Assembly: GCA_016292635.1 (NCBI GenBank)
Contig: JAEDIC010000001.1
Coordinates: 62,001 to 126,000, forward strand
From: Clostridia bacterium
Lineage (GTDB): Bacteria > Bacillota > Clostridia > Christensenellales > CAG-138
Length of the DNA: 64,000 nucleotides
Reading direction: 5' to 3'
The translations under genes and the position numbers were made by a program. Below are positions 44,486 through 52,461 of this stretch, one piece after another (position 1 is the first letter of the stretch; every line of letters begins with the position of its first letter). The notes beneath the pieces were generated by a model. The model had not been told where the DNA came from, did no database searches, and saw only the letters and a list, made by a program, of their open reading frames with translations.

Positions 44486-44545
44486 TGGCGGAGAAGGAGG
44501 GATTCGCGCGCCAGTCACCCCAGCCTACTCCCTTAGCAGGGGAGA
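44486..44545 (-). repeat. tRNA-Ser(GCU) 3'-half remnant, left copy of direct repeat
   Basis: The minus strand reads CTCCCCTGCTAAGGGAG (anticodon arm with GCT) through a variable arm to the acceptor end and GCCA. Six bases of the T-arm (AACCCT on plus) are missing. It matches 50861-50924 in the same orientation with only a few differences, and the similarity continues beyond into GCTGTGTATGTAGT. There is no 5' half, so this is not a working tRNA; it looks like an attachment-site footprint. Confidence 0.7.
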
Positions 44546-44773
44546 TAAGGGTGGCTGTTTCTCTGGGCAAAATAAGGCTGTGTATGTAGTACGTATGTAA
44601 TAGATATCTTTGAAATTTCTACATAGCACATCTTTATGTGCGACTTCATAAATGCAGGCTTGCAAATTATTATAATATTCCCTTTATTTCTTATCATCAC
44701 TCCATCAGTAAAACTCTATTTTATTTCACATCCATCTAAATAACACTATATCATCTTCCTCGTTTTTACCACC

Positions 44774-44807
44774 TGAGCAATTTTTTGCCGTAAACCAATG
44801 CTATACT
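44774..44807 (+). promoter_or_regulatory. promoter with TGAGCAATTTTTTG box ahead of the PcfJ-like gene
   Basis: TGAGCAATTTTTTG (44774-44787), 14 bases, then -10 TATACT. The identical 14-mer with identical spacing to TATGCT precedes the WYL regulator gene at 47061-47094. The intervening bases differ, so this is a conserved site, not a duplication. The stretch 44546-44773 has no gene. Confidence 0.6.
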
Positions 44808-44857
44808 GATATTCCGCTTAAAACAGCCGTATTAAAATCTTACCGGAGGACTGATTT

Positions 44858-46474
44858 GTGAGTGATTGCTTTGCTTTTGAGATAACCGTTTCCGACGGCT
44901 TCATCCTGCAGGAAGAATGTCTTAATATGCCTTTGGATGCAGCTGCTCGCCTGCTTAAAACAAAGCGCAGGCGCAGATACACCTCTGCTCTTAGGGACAA
45001 TGATACCGCAATGCTTACACGTCACTTTTTCATCTGTCCTCATTGCCGCCGCAGGACTCCTGCTTATCCTCGCTTTATTATGTTCCGGAAAGACATTCCT
45101 TCTGCAGTTACCCGATGCACAGTAACAACTTGGGCGGATCCTCAGCTGTCGGTTTTTGAAAAAGAAAACACCGTGCTGTGTCTCAATAAGCCTCTGACAG
45201 ACCAACATTTTTTCTCCTGCCCTCATTGCGGCATTAGCTCATACCCCGCCTCAGAGTCACACCACATAAACATAAGCAATCGCAGGGACTGTATCACGCT
45301 TTCACATACCACCTTCAGCCTGGATACGCTATATGCCATGCTCCCCGATGAGGATTGCGGTTTATCCTTTCTTCTCCCTGTCACAGAAAGCGCAGTATTC
45401 GATTTTTTCTTAGGAAAGGTATTTCTGCGTATCACAGATAACCGCGGCACTCAGCTTTGCAGCCGGGATATCACCTCCATTCCCAGCATATGGGGCCGCA
45501 GTACACTGTATCGCCTTCTCTGCAATAACTCCCTTGTGCAACGCAGGCTGCGCCGGCTTTTCGCCTGCCATATGTCCTTCCCCTTTTTGAATTGCGAGCT
45601 TACCGCCCTCCACTTTGTTGCAGCCACTCGCTTTCAGGGCTTTTCCCGCAGCTTTTATGATTCCATACCTTATACTGTTAAAACAGGGCATCTTGACGAA
45701 TCTTTTGATTCCGTATCCGCAGCTTTGAAATGCGCAGCAGATATCCCTTCCCTTTATAAAAAATCCAGACTGCCTCAGATGAAGTCCATTAAGAAATGCT
45801 TTTTTGCCAATACCGGCTTTTTCTTCTATCTTTCGGAAGCTGTATTCCTTTGGAATACCATTAAAGACCCCAATCTCTTTCGTACTCTGTTGGTGTCGCC
45901 CGGAATATATCGGCTTTTTGCCTTTCTGCACCAGTTCCCGGGAACAACGGTTTTCTTCGGTGATTATGCTGAAAGACATGGTAAAAAGTCCCTGACTGAC
46001 CTTCTTGTGAACCTCTCGGATACTGTTAAGCAATTTGCAATACAGTATTCCGCTATGAATACTGCTGCCCGAAACCATGAACCCTTTCTCTTTGAAAGGC
46101 ATGATAATATACCTGGATATGTTCTCCCCCTCGCCTACTCGGTTCCGGTACATTCACCTGCCAGGCGATTTATACATAATACCTCCATCGACGGCTACTG
46201 CTTTGACTGCCTCAGAAGCACAAGGGATTATACCTTCGCAGGTCAAGCACTGAACAACTGTCTGAACGCCTCTTATCCCCAGGACAATACAGTAATATGC
46301 ATAAAAAGGAATTCTGAAATTATAGCAGCCATAGAAGTTAACGGAGATACCGTGCTGCAGGCACGGACCCACGGCAATGCAGACATAGATAAAAGCCCTG
46401 CTATTTACAAAGCTTTTAAAAAATGGATGCGGCACAATTCCCTCCGTATCAGCCTTGAATCGGCCGATGCATAA
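44858..46474 (+). CDS. PcfJ-like protein with zinc-ribbon cysteines
   Basis: 538 residues. The C-terminal ~110 residues follow the PcfJ pattern: FAGQALNNCLNASY, DNTVICIKRNSEIIAAIEVN, then VLQARTHGNADIDKSPAIYK and FKKWMRHNSLR. Two CxxC pairs in the first third (CPHCRRRTPAYPRF; CPHCGISSYPASESH) suggest zinc ribbons. PcfJ comes from the conjugative plasmid pCF10, but its activity is undefined and relatives are common in clostridial accessory DNA. GTG start with GGAGG upstream. It shares a promoter box with the WYL regulator. Confidence 0.75.
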   Translation: MSDCFAFEITVSDGFILQEECLNMPLDAAARLLKTKRRRRYTSALRDNDTAMLTRHFFICPHCRRRTPAYPRFIMFRKDIPSAVTRCTVTTWADPQLSVFEKENTVLCLNKPLTDQHFFSCPHCGISSYPASESHHINISNRRDCITLSHTTFSLDTLYAMLPDEDCGLSFLLPVTESAVFDFFLGKVFLRITDNRGTQLCSRDITSIPSIWGRSTLYRLLCNNSLVQRRLRRLFACHMSFPFLNCELTALHFVAATRFQGFSRSFYDSIPYTVKTGHLDESFDSVSAALKCAADIPSLYKKSRLPQMKSIKKCFFANTGFFFYLSEAVFLWNTIKDPNLFRTLLVSPGIYRLFAFLHQFPGTTVFFGDYAERHGKKSLTDLLVNLSDTVKQFAIQYSAMNTAARNHEPFLFERHDNIPGYVLPLAYSVPVHSPARRFIHNTSIDGYCFDCLRSTRDYTFAGQALNNCLNASYPQDNTVICIKRNSEIIAAIEVNGDTVLQARTHGNADIDKSPAIYKAFKKWMRHNSLRISLESADA

Positions 46475-46548
46475 AACAATTTTTCCGTATGTGCGCCATC
46501 CGTATTTATTGATCTCAACGGTATGATTATACCTCAGCCAAAATTTAA

Positions 46549-46575
46549 ACTCCCCCTCGTTAATCGAGGGGGAGT
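46549..46575 (-). terminator. hairpin terminator overlapping a stop codon
   Basis: ACTCCCCCTCG - 5 nt - CGAGGGGGAGT, a perfect 11-bp stem. On the minus strand it includes the stop codon of the 46560-47015 gene and is followed by TTTAAATTTTGG. It may also end plus-strand transcripts of the PcfJ-like gene. Confidence 0.65.
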
Positions 46576-47015
46576 ATGGTTGACAGGGGGCCGCCGGAGC
46601 TTTCCGTGCGCGCCCCTATTTTCCAGTTGTTTTTGTTGAAGGGGCTGCCGTAACCGCTGCAGGTATAATCCCGAGTCTCGTTATATGGATAGAGATAATC
46701 CCTAAAATACCCTCCCACAGTATGCAGGCAGTATTTCGCCTCGTCCTCGGGCCTGAGCGGTTCGTTCAGATACACCCGATACACACAGATGTCCTCATCC
46801 GGAACAAACCGGTCAGGCAGAGGCTTTACCAGGCATTCCATGAGGTGCTCCCTGCAGTTTTCATCCACCCGATATTCCCTCCGAAGCTCACGGCATTCCA
46901 CCATTGTCTTGCCCTTAAGGCGCACCACCTGGCAGAAAGTATAGGCAGAATACAGCTCGAATGAACTGCTTTTTACGAATATATCCCCCACCTGAACATT
47001 GTGATTTCTCTCCAT
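46560..47015 (-). CDS. hypothetical protein (151 aa)
   Basis: Soluble protein starting MERNHNVQVGDIFVKSSSFE, with a beta-rich first half (FCQVVRLKGKTMVECRELRR) and a middle part DEDICVYRVYLNEPLRPEDE. The end is Tyr- and Gly-rich (YPYNETRDYTCSGYGSPFNK). AGGAGGG lies upstream of the ATG. It is divergent from the WYL regulator gene (143 bases between starts) and could be its target. No family recognised. Confidence 0.7.
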   Translation of the reverse strand: MERNHNVQVGDIFVKSSSFELYSAYTFCQVVRLKGKTMVECRELRREYRVDENCREHLMECLVKPLPDRFVPDEDICVYRVYLNEPLRPEDEAKYCLHTVGGYFRDYLYPYNETRDYTCSGYGSPFNKNNWKIGARTESSGGPLSTILPLD

Positions 47016-47060
47016 AGCACACCCTCCTTTATTTCTGTAATATAGTTATAGCATTATAGG

Positions 47061-47094
47061 TGAGCAATTTTTTGACCCCCGCAGTTGCTATGCT
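47061..47094 (+). promoter_or_regulatory. promoter with TGAGCAATTTTTTG box ahead of the WYL regulator
   Basis: TGAGCAATTTTTTG (47061-47074), 14 bases, then TATGCT (47089-47094). Same box and spacing as at 44774. If the WYL protein binds it, this would be autoregulation plus control of the PcfJ-like gene. Confidence 0.6.
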
Positions 47095-47158
47095 ATTGCC
47101 ATGGCAGGCGTAATGCCTGTATGATAATATTGATCATATCGGAAAGGATTCTCATAGC

Positions 47159-48166
47159 ATGTCTAATTCCGCTCCCATCAAGGATAAAGAAGAAAAGAAA
47201 ATACTGCCCTTTCGCATACTGCAGATACTCAAAGAACACTCGGATGAAAATCACCCCTTGACCTCTTCACAGATAATCTCCCGGTTGGATCGCGACTATG
47301 GACTCAAGGCCACCCGCAATACCATCCGCAGCAACCTTCATGTGCTCATGGATGCAGGTTATGAAATCAGCACCTTTGAGGACAACGGCAAAGGCATATA
47401 TATTGAGGAGGGTGAGCTGCTCCACGAGCAGCTCCGCTGGCTGATTGACAGCGTGCTGAACTGCCGTTATCTTCCGGAAAACAGGGCGCAGGAACTTATC
47501 ACCACCCTCAAAAAAATGGGTGGACCTGGCTTCTGCAGCAGCATGGATTACGCCGATGCGTTAAAGCAATGGCCCCGCCACACTAATCAGGAGTTTTCTT
47601 TAAGCCTTGAACTGTTGGAAGAAGCCATTGAAGAAGGCCGCCGTGTCACCTTTAACTACAATCGCATGGACTGCGACGGCGAGCTCCATCAGTTAGGAAA
47701 CACCCACCTTGTGCTGCCCATCTGCATATTCCCGGTGAATTATCAGTATTACATGGTAGGATATGACTTTGGAGCAAATATGCTGCTCCACTACCGTCTG
47801 GACAGAATAACCGGGACGAATGTTGCAGAAACGGCCATAGACGATGACAAAAAGCTGAAGCCCCGGGATTTCAACGCCGTCCAGTATGCCCGCCAGCACC
47901 CTCATATGTACGGCGGAGTGCCCGAACCCATCACCATGAAGATGCCCCGCCGCCTTGCCGGCGCCGTAATGGACACCTTTGGCCCCGCCGCACTCATGCG
48001 CCCGCTGGATGAGGAATACATGCAGGTGCGTGTAACAGCAGCGCCTGAGGGCATGCGCTTTTTCGCTCTGCAATACGGTCCAAGCTGCGAGGTGCTGAGC
48101 CCCCAAAGCTTGCGTGATATAATTAAACAGGATATAATGGGAATGGTAGAAAAATATTCTGATTAA
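47159..48166 (+). CDS. WYL-domain transcriptional regulator
   Basis: 335 residues: an N-terminal winged helix (~18-90; RILQILKEHSDENHPLTSSQ, YGLKATRNTIRSNLHVLMDA) and a WYL domain (~155-240; EEAIEEGRRVTFNYNRMDCD, VLPICIFPVNYQYYMVGYDF, LLHYRLDRITG), then the WCX-type extension (ITMKMPRRLAGAVMDTFGPA). WYL proteins sense nucleic-acid or nucleotide ligands and often control defence genes. It lies just ahead of a nuclease-like gene. The usual W-Y-L triplet is replaced by Y-Y-M (in NYQYYMVG). Confidence 0.88.
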   Translation: MSNSAPIKDKEEKKILPFRILQILKEHSDENHPLTSSQIISRLDRDYGLKATRNTIRSNLHVLMDAGYEISTFEDNGKGIYIEEGELLHEQLRWLIDSVLNCRYLPENRAQELITTLKKMGGPGFCSSMDYADALKQWPRHTNQEFSLSLELLEEAIEEGRRVTFNYNRMDCDGELHQLGNTHLVLPICIFPVNYQYYMVGYDFGANMLLHYRLDRITGTNVAETAIDDDKKLKPRDFNAVQYARQHPHMYGGVPEPITMKMPRRLAGAVMDTFGPAALMRPLDEEYMQVRVTAAPEGMRFFALQYGPSCEVLSPQSLRDIIKQDIMGMVEKYSD

Positions 48167-48208
48167 GGCGCCATAAAACACATCTTTAAAACAAAAGGAG
48201 AATTTCAA

Positions 48209-49048
48209 ATGGCAGGTTTTGAGCGTTCGCTTTCGGATGGTCTTATTGCAAAACTTCAAAACGAAAAGATTTTTACAGATAAGCTGCTACCAGATATACG
48301 TAATGGGAAAGTATTTCCCGCTGTCAGAAATGAAGAAATATCATTTTATTATAAAGGCGGAAGGCTGTTTGCTTATGATAAAAACGGGTTTAAAACTCAT
48401 ATAAAATACTGTATAATTCCCGAGTTCCACGACAATTACATTACAGAAACAGAATTAAATAATATCACCATTTCAACATCATTCTATAATGAGTATGAAG
48501 AAATAAAAAAAATATGCGAATTATATAGTGGAGGCGAAGCCAATGCAGTATCTGCCTTATACGAGAACGCCTGTCTTTCCGATAGCCGAGTTATTTTTCT
48601 TGATACAGAGATAGCATTATACACCAATTCAGAAAACGACCGTATCGACTTATTGCTCTATGACATAATTTCCCGAAAATTGTGCTTCTGTGAAGCAAAG
48701 CTTTTTTCCAATCCGGAAATATGGGCTCTTAAATACAAAAAACCGAAAGTATGCAGCCAAATCGACAAGTATGATAAAAAAATAAACACTTATTACGATG
48801 ATATAGTAGCACAATATTCCAATTATATAGGCATCTTAAACAAACTGTTTAGCACAGACCTCCCCGTTCCCACTTCTCTTCATAAAAAAACAGGATTGCT
48901 GATAACCGGCTTTGATAGTTCCCAAAAAGAAAAAATCAAAAACCTTCTTATTGATGATGGTAGTTTAGATGGGATTTCCAATTATCGCACCGGCGAACTG
49001 AAAAGCAAGCAAATTTCTACACTGTTTAAAAATATTACCAAGGCTTAA
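48209..49048 (+). CDS. putative PD-(D/E)xK-fold nuclease-like protein
   Basis: 279 residues, AT-rich compared with neighbours. The middle region reads FLDTEIALYTNSENDRIDLL then LYDIISRKLCFCEAKLFSNP, i.e. an Asp in a beta strand (RIDLLLYD) followed by E-A-K on the next, the PD-(D/E)xK core order, with a following helix (CSQIDKYDKKINTYY). No DNA-binding domain is evident. AAGGAG before the ATG. It is 42 bases after the WYL gene in the same direction. A defence or repair role is inferred from fold and neighbours only. Confidence 0.55.
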   Translation: MAGFERSLSDGLIAKLQNEKIFTDKLLPDIRNGKVFPAVRNEEISFYYKGGRLFAYDKNGFKTHIKYCIIPEFHDNYITETELNNITISTSFYNEYEEIKKICELYSGGEANAVSALYENACLSDSRVIFLDTEIALYTNSENDRIDLLLYDIISRKLCFCEAKLFSNPEIWALKYKKPKVCSQIDKYDKKINTYYDDIVAQYSNYIGILNKLFSTDLPVPTSLHKKTGLLITGFDSSQKEKIKNLLIDDGSLDGISNYRTGELKSKQISTLFKNITKA

Positions 49049-49127
49049 ATTACCCACACCATGCCCGACCACAAACTTGCGCACCATTCATCTTATACTT
49101 ATATCACAACAACACAGGAGGTAAATC

Positions 49128-50375
49128 ATGAAGGTTGAAATACTCAGAGGCAAAGAACACATCGGCGGAAATATCATAAAGGTGACGGAAGGCGAAACCG
49201 CCATACTGCTGGACTGCGGCGCAATGCTGCCCGTCATTGGCGAAGCAAAAGTTGAAGACGTTTTCGACATGGGTCGAATTGGCAAGGTGGATGCACTTTT
49301 CCTCTCCCACCATCATGGGGATCACTCCGGCCTTATGGAAAAGCTGTCTCCTGAGGTGGACCTTTATACCACCGTCGAGACCGTAACCTTTATGGATAAG
49401 CTGGATATGTACATGAACAGACCGCTGCGTACACGTGGAAGGGCGGTTCACAGCCTGTTTGACGGCGAGAGCGTGACCGTAGGTTCCCTTACAGTCACCC
49501 TCTATATTACCGAGCATTCTGCCGAAGGCTCCGCCATGTTCCGTGTGGAGGGCGGCGGCAAAACCCTTCTTTATACCGGAGACTTCAAGCACAGCCTCAA
49601 CATTCCCCGCGGTGTTGACCTGCTTATTACTGAAGGCACTATGCTCACCAGAGACGGTCAGGCCTATGCCGATGAGGACGGCGTGGAGATGGCCTTCCGC
49701 AGGGTCTTCAGAGAAACCGAGGGCAGGGTATTTGTCCTCACCTCCAGCGCAAACCTGCCCAGAATACGCTCGGTAATATCCGCAAGAAATCACGACTGTC
49801 CGGATGAAATCCGCTATACCAATTATTCATATTCCTCCGGTGATGCTCCCCGCCCCATAATGCAGGATGTATTCCTCAAGTACATTCTGGAAAACACGGG
49901 CCACAAGGAACTTGCCGCACCATATGCATTTATCTGGAACCAGTTCAGCGACAGCCGCAACAAAGCGTATGACCGCATAGCAAAGCACTACTGCGATACC
50001 AATGCCGCTGCAAGCTGCCGCCGCATAAATGACCTTTCCAGAGCAGTGGTATTTATTCGCCCCACCATGGTAGATATGCTTGAAAAGCTGATAAACGAGG
50101 GCATGGATCTATGTGATGACACACTGGTCTTCTCCATGTGGCGCGGCTATGAGAAGGATCCTAATGTGGCAAGGCTGCTGACGCTCTTTGACAAGTTTGG
50201 TGTACATCCCACATATATCCACACCAGCGGACATGCCGATGCGGCACATATACAAGAATTGATAAACAATGTAAACCCCAGAAGGATTGCCTGCATCCAC
50301 AGCGAAAACTCCGCCATGATAGAAGAAATTGCAGGAGAGATACCCGTAGAAAAGGCCGACGTAATCGAGCTGTAG
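49128..50375 (+). CDS. metallo-beta-lactamase-fold hydrolase, RNase J-like
   Basis: 415 residues. Motif I-II: ILLDCGAMLPV and the zinc ligands SHHHGDHSG; motif III TEHSAEG; motif IV LLYTGDFKHS; C-terminal HTSGHAD and ACIHSE as in beta-CASP nucleases (motifs B, C). Between them a shorter beta-CASP region (VFVLTSSANLPRIRSVISAR). Shorter than RNase J (~555) because the C-terminal domain is absent. Likely acts on RNA or DNA in the cytoplasm. AGGAGG upstream of the ATG. A terminator follows at 50408. Confidence 0.82.
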   Translation: MKVEILRGKEHIGGNIIKVTEGETAILLDCGAMLPVIGEAKVEDVFDMGRIGKVDALFLSHHHGDHSGLMEKLSPEVDLYTTVETVTFMDKLDMYMNRPLRTRGRAVHSLFDGESVTVGSLTVTLYITEHSAEGSAMFRVEGGGKTLLYTGDFKHSLNIPRGVDLLITEGTMLTRDGQAYADEDGVEMAFRRVFRETEGRVFVLTSSANLPRIRSVISARNHDCPDEIRYTNYSYSSGDAPRPIMQDVFLKYILENTGHKELAAPYAFIWNQFSDSRNKAYDRIAKHYCDTNAAASCRRINDLSRAVVFIRPTMVDMLEKLINEGMDLCDDTLVFSMWRGYEKDPNVARLLTLFDKFGVHPTYIHTSGHADAAHIQELINNVNPRRIACIHSENSAMIEEIAGEIPVEKADVIEL

Positions 50376-50407
50376 CGGATTTATATTCGATCCTTAACGG
50401 ACAAGCC

Positions 50408-50436
50408 AAAGGTCATGCGTAAACAGCATGACCTTT
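50408..50436 (+). terminator. intrinsic terminator after the RNase J-like gene
   Basis: AAAGGTCATGC - 7 nt - GCATGACCTTT (perfect 11 bp) followed by CTTCATT. It is 32 bases past the stop. From here to 50658 I see no convincing gene. Confidence 0.75.
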
Positions 50437-50658
50437 CTTCATTGCAGTTCTTTCTTTATTTTCGGCAGAGAATTTATTGCCATATTCCTCTGCCCCTGCA
50501 TGCATTGTCTGCCCAGCCCCCTCTGAATATATGACAATGCTGAACAGAGCCGACGCCTAAAAGAAAACATCTGTAATGCTGCGGATATCCCATATTGAAA
50601 CCCGCTAATACAAAATTCATTGAACGTGAAATCCTTCGGTCTTTTCCCAAAACACCAA

Positions 50659-50706
50659 GTGCACAACATTTCTGTTGTGCACGTAGATGGCGGAGAAGGA
50701 GGGATT
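50659..50706 (-). repeat. hairpin plus tRNA-Ser 3' end stub (copy 2)
   Basis: GTGCACAACA - TTTC - TGTTGTGCAC (50659-50682) is followed by TAGATGGCGGAGAAGGAGGG, the complement of a tRNA 3' end ...CCCTCCTTCTCCGCCA. Identical arrangement to 44454-44505. Here the similarity to tRNA ends after about 20 bases and hairpin-rich DNA follows. Confidence 0.7.
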
Positions 50707-50711
50707 CCCCC

Positions 50712-50790
50712 CGGCACTGGGGCAGTGCCGACGCCAGCCCGGGGCGCTGAAAAACCATTCACTGGATGGTTTTTACCCGCCACAGGCGGG
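50712..50790. repeat. cluster of three perfect hairpins
   Basis: CGGCACT-GGGGC-AGTGCCG (50712-50730); AAAAACCAT-7 nt-ATGGTTTTT (50750-50774); CCCGCC-ACA-GGCGGG (50776-50790). A fourth hairpin lies at 50829-50858. The block is non-coding and inserted between two tRNA-derived pieces. It resembles a structured intergenic repeat element. Confidence 0.6.
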
Positions 50791-50828
50791 CCGTTCCCTT
50801 CTTATCCCTCCTTCTTTTATGCAGCGCG

Positions 50829-50924
50829 AAAAAGAGACCGCAAATGCGATCTCTTTTTCGTGGCGGAGAAGGAGGGATTCGAACCCTCGCGCCAGTCACC
50901 CCAGCCTACTCCCTTAGCAGGGGA
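50829..50924 (-). repeat. tRNA-Ser(GCU) 3' half with its terminator, right copy of direct repeat
   Basis: Minus strand: anticodon arm CTCCC-CTGCTAA-GGGAG (anticodon GCT), variable arm, T-arm GAGGG-TTCGAAT-CCCTC, acceptor CTTCTCC-G-CCA ending at 50861. A terminator hairpin follows (AAAAAGAGA/TCTCTTTTT, 50829-50858). The D-arm and 5' acceptor strand are missing: upstream sequence reads ...TTTAGCCACCCTTAC. So this is not a functional tRNA but a recombination-type footprint of a tRNA 3' half. Confidence 0.75.
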
Positions 50925-51043
50925 GGTAAGGGTGGCTAAATGTCTAGAGAAAATGGGGCTGTGTATGTAGTGGGTATGTAGTAGGGTTCGCCTTTTTGTC
51001 GGGAATCATCATTCCAGCATTTGAGCATGACGCCGAAAGATCA

Positions 51044-51487
51044 TCAGACATCAGTATCGTCATCCCAGTCAGGATCATCCCATGTAGGATCGTCCCAGAC
51101 ATCATCCTCTTCGTCTAAATCCTCGTCCTCGTCAAAGTCATCTAACTCATCAGAATCAATATCGTCATCGCCGTCAAACTCCAGAGAAGCAAAGGTAATT
51201 CCGGAGGACTCGGTATAGCCGCCGCCTATATTGCCTTTTGAGTCGACGAATACGGTATTGCCAAACAGCCCCTCTGTGGAGGAACCGATCGCATTTCCAT
51301 CACGGTCGAAATGCCCCGTTATCCCGAAAAGGCCCTTACAACTGCCGCCTGCGTAATTGCCTTTAGCGTCCACGTACACATCATTTCCCCATATGTCTTT
51401 CGTACTTCCGCCTACCACACTGCCCTTACCGTCAACAAAGGTTTTGCTTCCGAATAGTCCGGGTATGCCAAATATATCCTTTTTCAT
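51044..51487 (-). CDS. four-repeat protein with very acidic C-terminal tail
   Basis: 147 residues. Four tandem ~21-residue repeats (~8-90) of the form GLFG..TFVD.KGN..GGSTK: GLFGSKTFVDGKGSVVGGST, DIWGNDVYVDAKGNYAGGSC, GLFGITGHFDRDGNAIGSST, GLFGNTVFVDSKGNIGGGYT. The tail (~103-147) is dominated by Asp and Glu with Trp (DLDEEDDVWDDPTWDDPDWD). Each repeat could be a beta-hairpin pair; the tail resembles nucleic-acid mimics. Good AGGAAC site upstream. It probably forms an operon with the membrane protein gene upstream on the minus strand. Confidence 0.7.
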   Translation of the reverse strand: MKKDIFGIPGLFGSKTFVDGKGSVVGGSTKDIWGNDVYVDAKGNYAGGSCKGLFGITGHFDRDGNAIGSSTEGLFGNTVFVDSKGNIGGGYTESSGITFASLEFDGDDDIDSDELDDFDEDEDLDEEDDVWDDPTWDDPDWDDDTDV

Positions 51488-51514
51488 GAATAGTTCCTCC
51501 CAGAATTATCGTGG

Positions 51515-52321
51515 TTAATTATGTTCGTACCAGTAATCTTCTGCCTCTTCGTAATCGAAGAAATCATTGTAATAGTCGTAGTAGAAATCATCTGCGTTGG
51601 AATATGCTCCGGCGTCGTATGGGTCGGAATTGCATGAACAGGATGGGGAGCTGAAGTTTTTATGATTTACGTTCTTCCAAGTGTCGCCGGACCAATGGAT
51701 ATCGTTGCGCTTATCTGTTTCCACTACCTTGCCTTTATATACTTCCAGCCAGAATATCATACATCCGTCTGCAGCGTCCCATGTATATACATCAAGATCA
51801 TCTGTAGAAAATGACAGTTTCCCCTTGCCCAGCTTTGTATCGTGTATGTATTCGGGATCCATACCTACATATGGAAGCCCAGCCTTGATCTCTGCCCGCT
51901 GCCGCCGGATTTCTTCATCTGCGGCGGCTTTTACCTGCTTGGCATACCGGCAAATCTCATCATAGCAGGGAAGGTAGTCTCCGTATTCCACAACTTCTTC
52001 AAGTTTGTCGTATGCATAAACGGCTTCTTTGCCAGTCGGGTTTTCTCCGTATTTTGCCCGTGTGTTTGCGTAACTCAACAGCCAGATACTGTCATGATCA
52101 TCGGATGAAACGGCATCCAGAACATCCGCAGCCCTCTCATAATTGCCTTCGGCTATCAGTTGAATGGACTTGTTGTAGGCTATTGTCGGCGCCGCAAAGC
52201 TTATAAAGCAAACTATTCCAATAGCAACGATAACATAGATACCTATTACGTATTGTTTACGCTTTATGATTAAATATAGGGCCAGCACAAATGCGGCAAT
52301 TATGTATATCAGAATTTCCAT
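51515..52321 (-). CDS. membrane protein with TPR-like and C-terminal Asp/Tyr-rich region
   Basis: 268 residues. Two N-terminal membrane helices (ILIYIIAAFVLALYLIIKRK; YVIGIYVIVAIGIVCFISFA), a helical middle (SIQLIAEGNYERAADVLDAV) reminiscent of a TPR unit, and a beta-type domain (YVGMDPEYIHDTKLGKGKLS...VYTWDAADGCMIFWLEVYKG KVVETDKR). The end is rich in Tyr, Asp and Glu. The segment GMDPEYI...T.LG resembles small SmpA/OmlA-like repeats. Start ATG at 52321 without a strong ribosome site. Function unknown. Confidence 0.6.
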   Translation of the reverse strand: MEILIYIIAAFVLALYLIIKRKQYVIGIYVIVAIGIVCFISFAAPTIAYNKSIQLIAEGNYERAADVLDAVSSDDHDSIWLLSYANTRAKYGENPTGKEAVYAYDKLEEVVEYGDYLPCYDEICRYAKQVKAAADEEIRRQRAEIKAGLPYVGMDPEYIHDTKLGKGKLSFSTDDLDVYTWDAADGCMIFWLEVYKGKVVETDKRNDIHWSGDTWKNVNHKNFSSPSCSCNSDPYDAGAYSNADDFYYDYYNDFFDYEEAEDYWYEHN

Positions 52322-52461
52322 AGATATGTTAACCTCGTATGATGAACAGTTTAAGCAATTTGCATCTTATCACTATTATAATGCAAATTCCATTCAGTAT
52401 CTACCCAAAGATAGACCCCGTATAATTCGAGCAGCCGCTTATCGCAACCGGCATATCCGGC

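Noticed and set aside
50439..50783. Minus-strand frame of 114 codons through the hairpin/tRNA repeat
   Set aside because: Its first part translates the tRNA-derived repeat and hairpins; there is no family pattern or ribosome site.
50861..50924. Functional tRNA-Ser(GCU) gene
   Set aside because: Only the anticodon arm, variable arm, T-arm and CCA end are present; the D-arm and the 5' acceptor strand that should read GGAGAAG are missing, so it cannot fold as a tRNA.
50620..50970. Plus-strand frame through the tRNA-derived repeat containing the string EKEGFEPSR
   Set aside because: This string is the translation of a tRNA 3' end complement and is a well-known spurious product.
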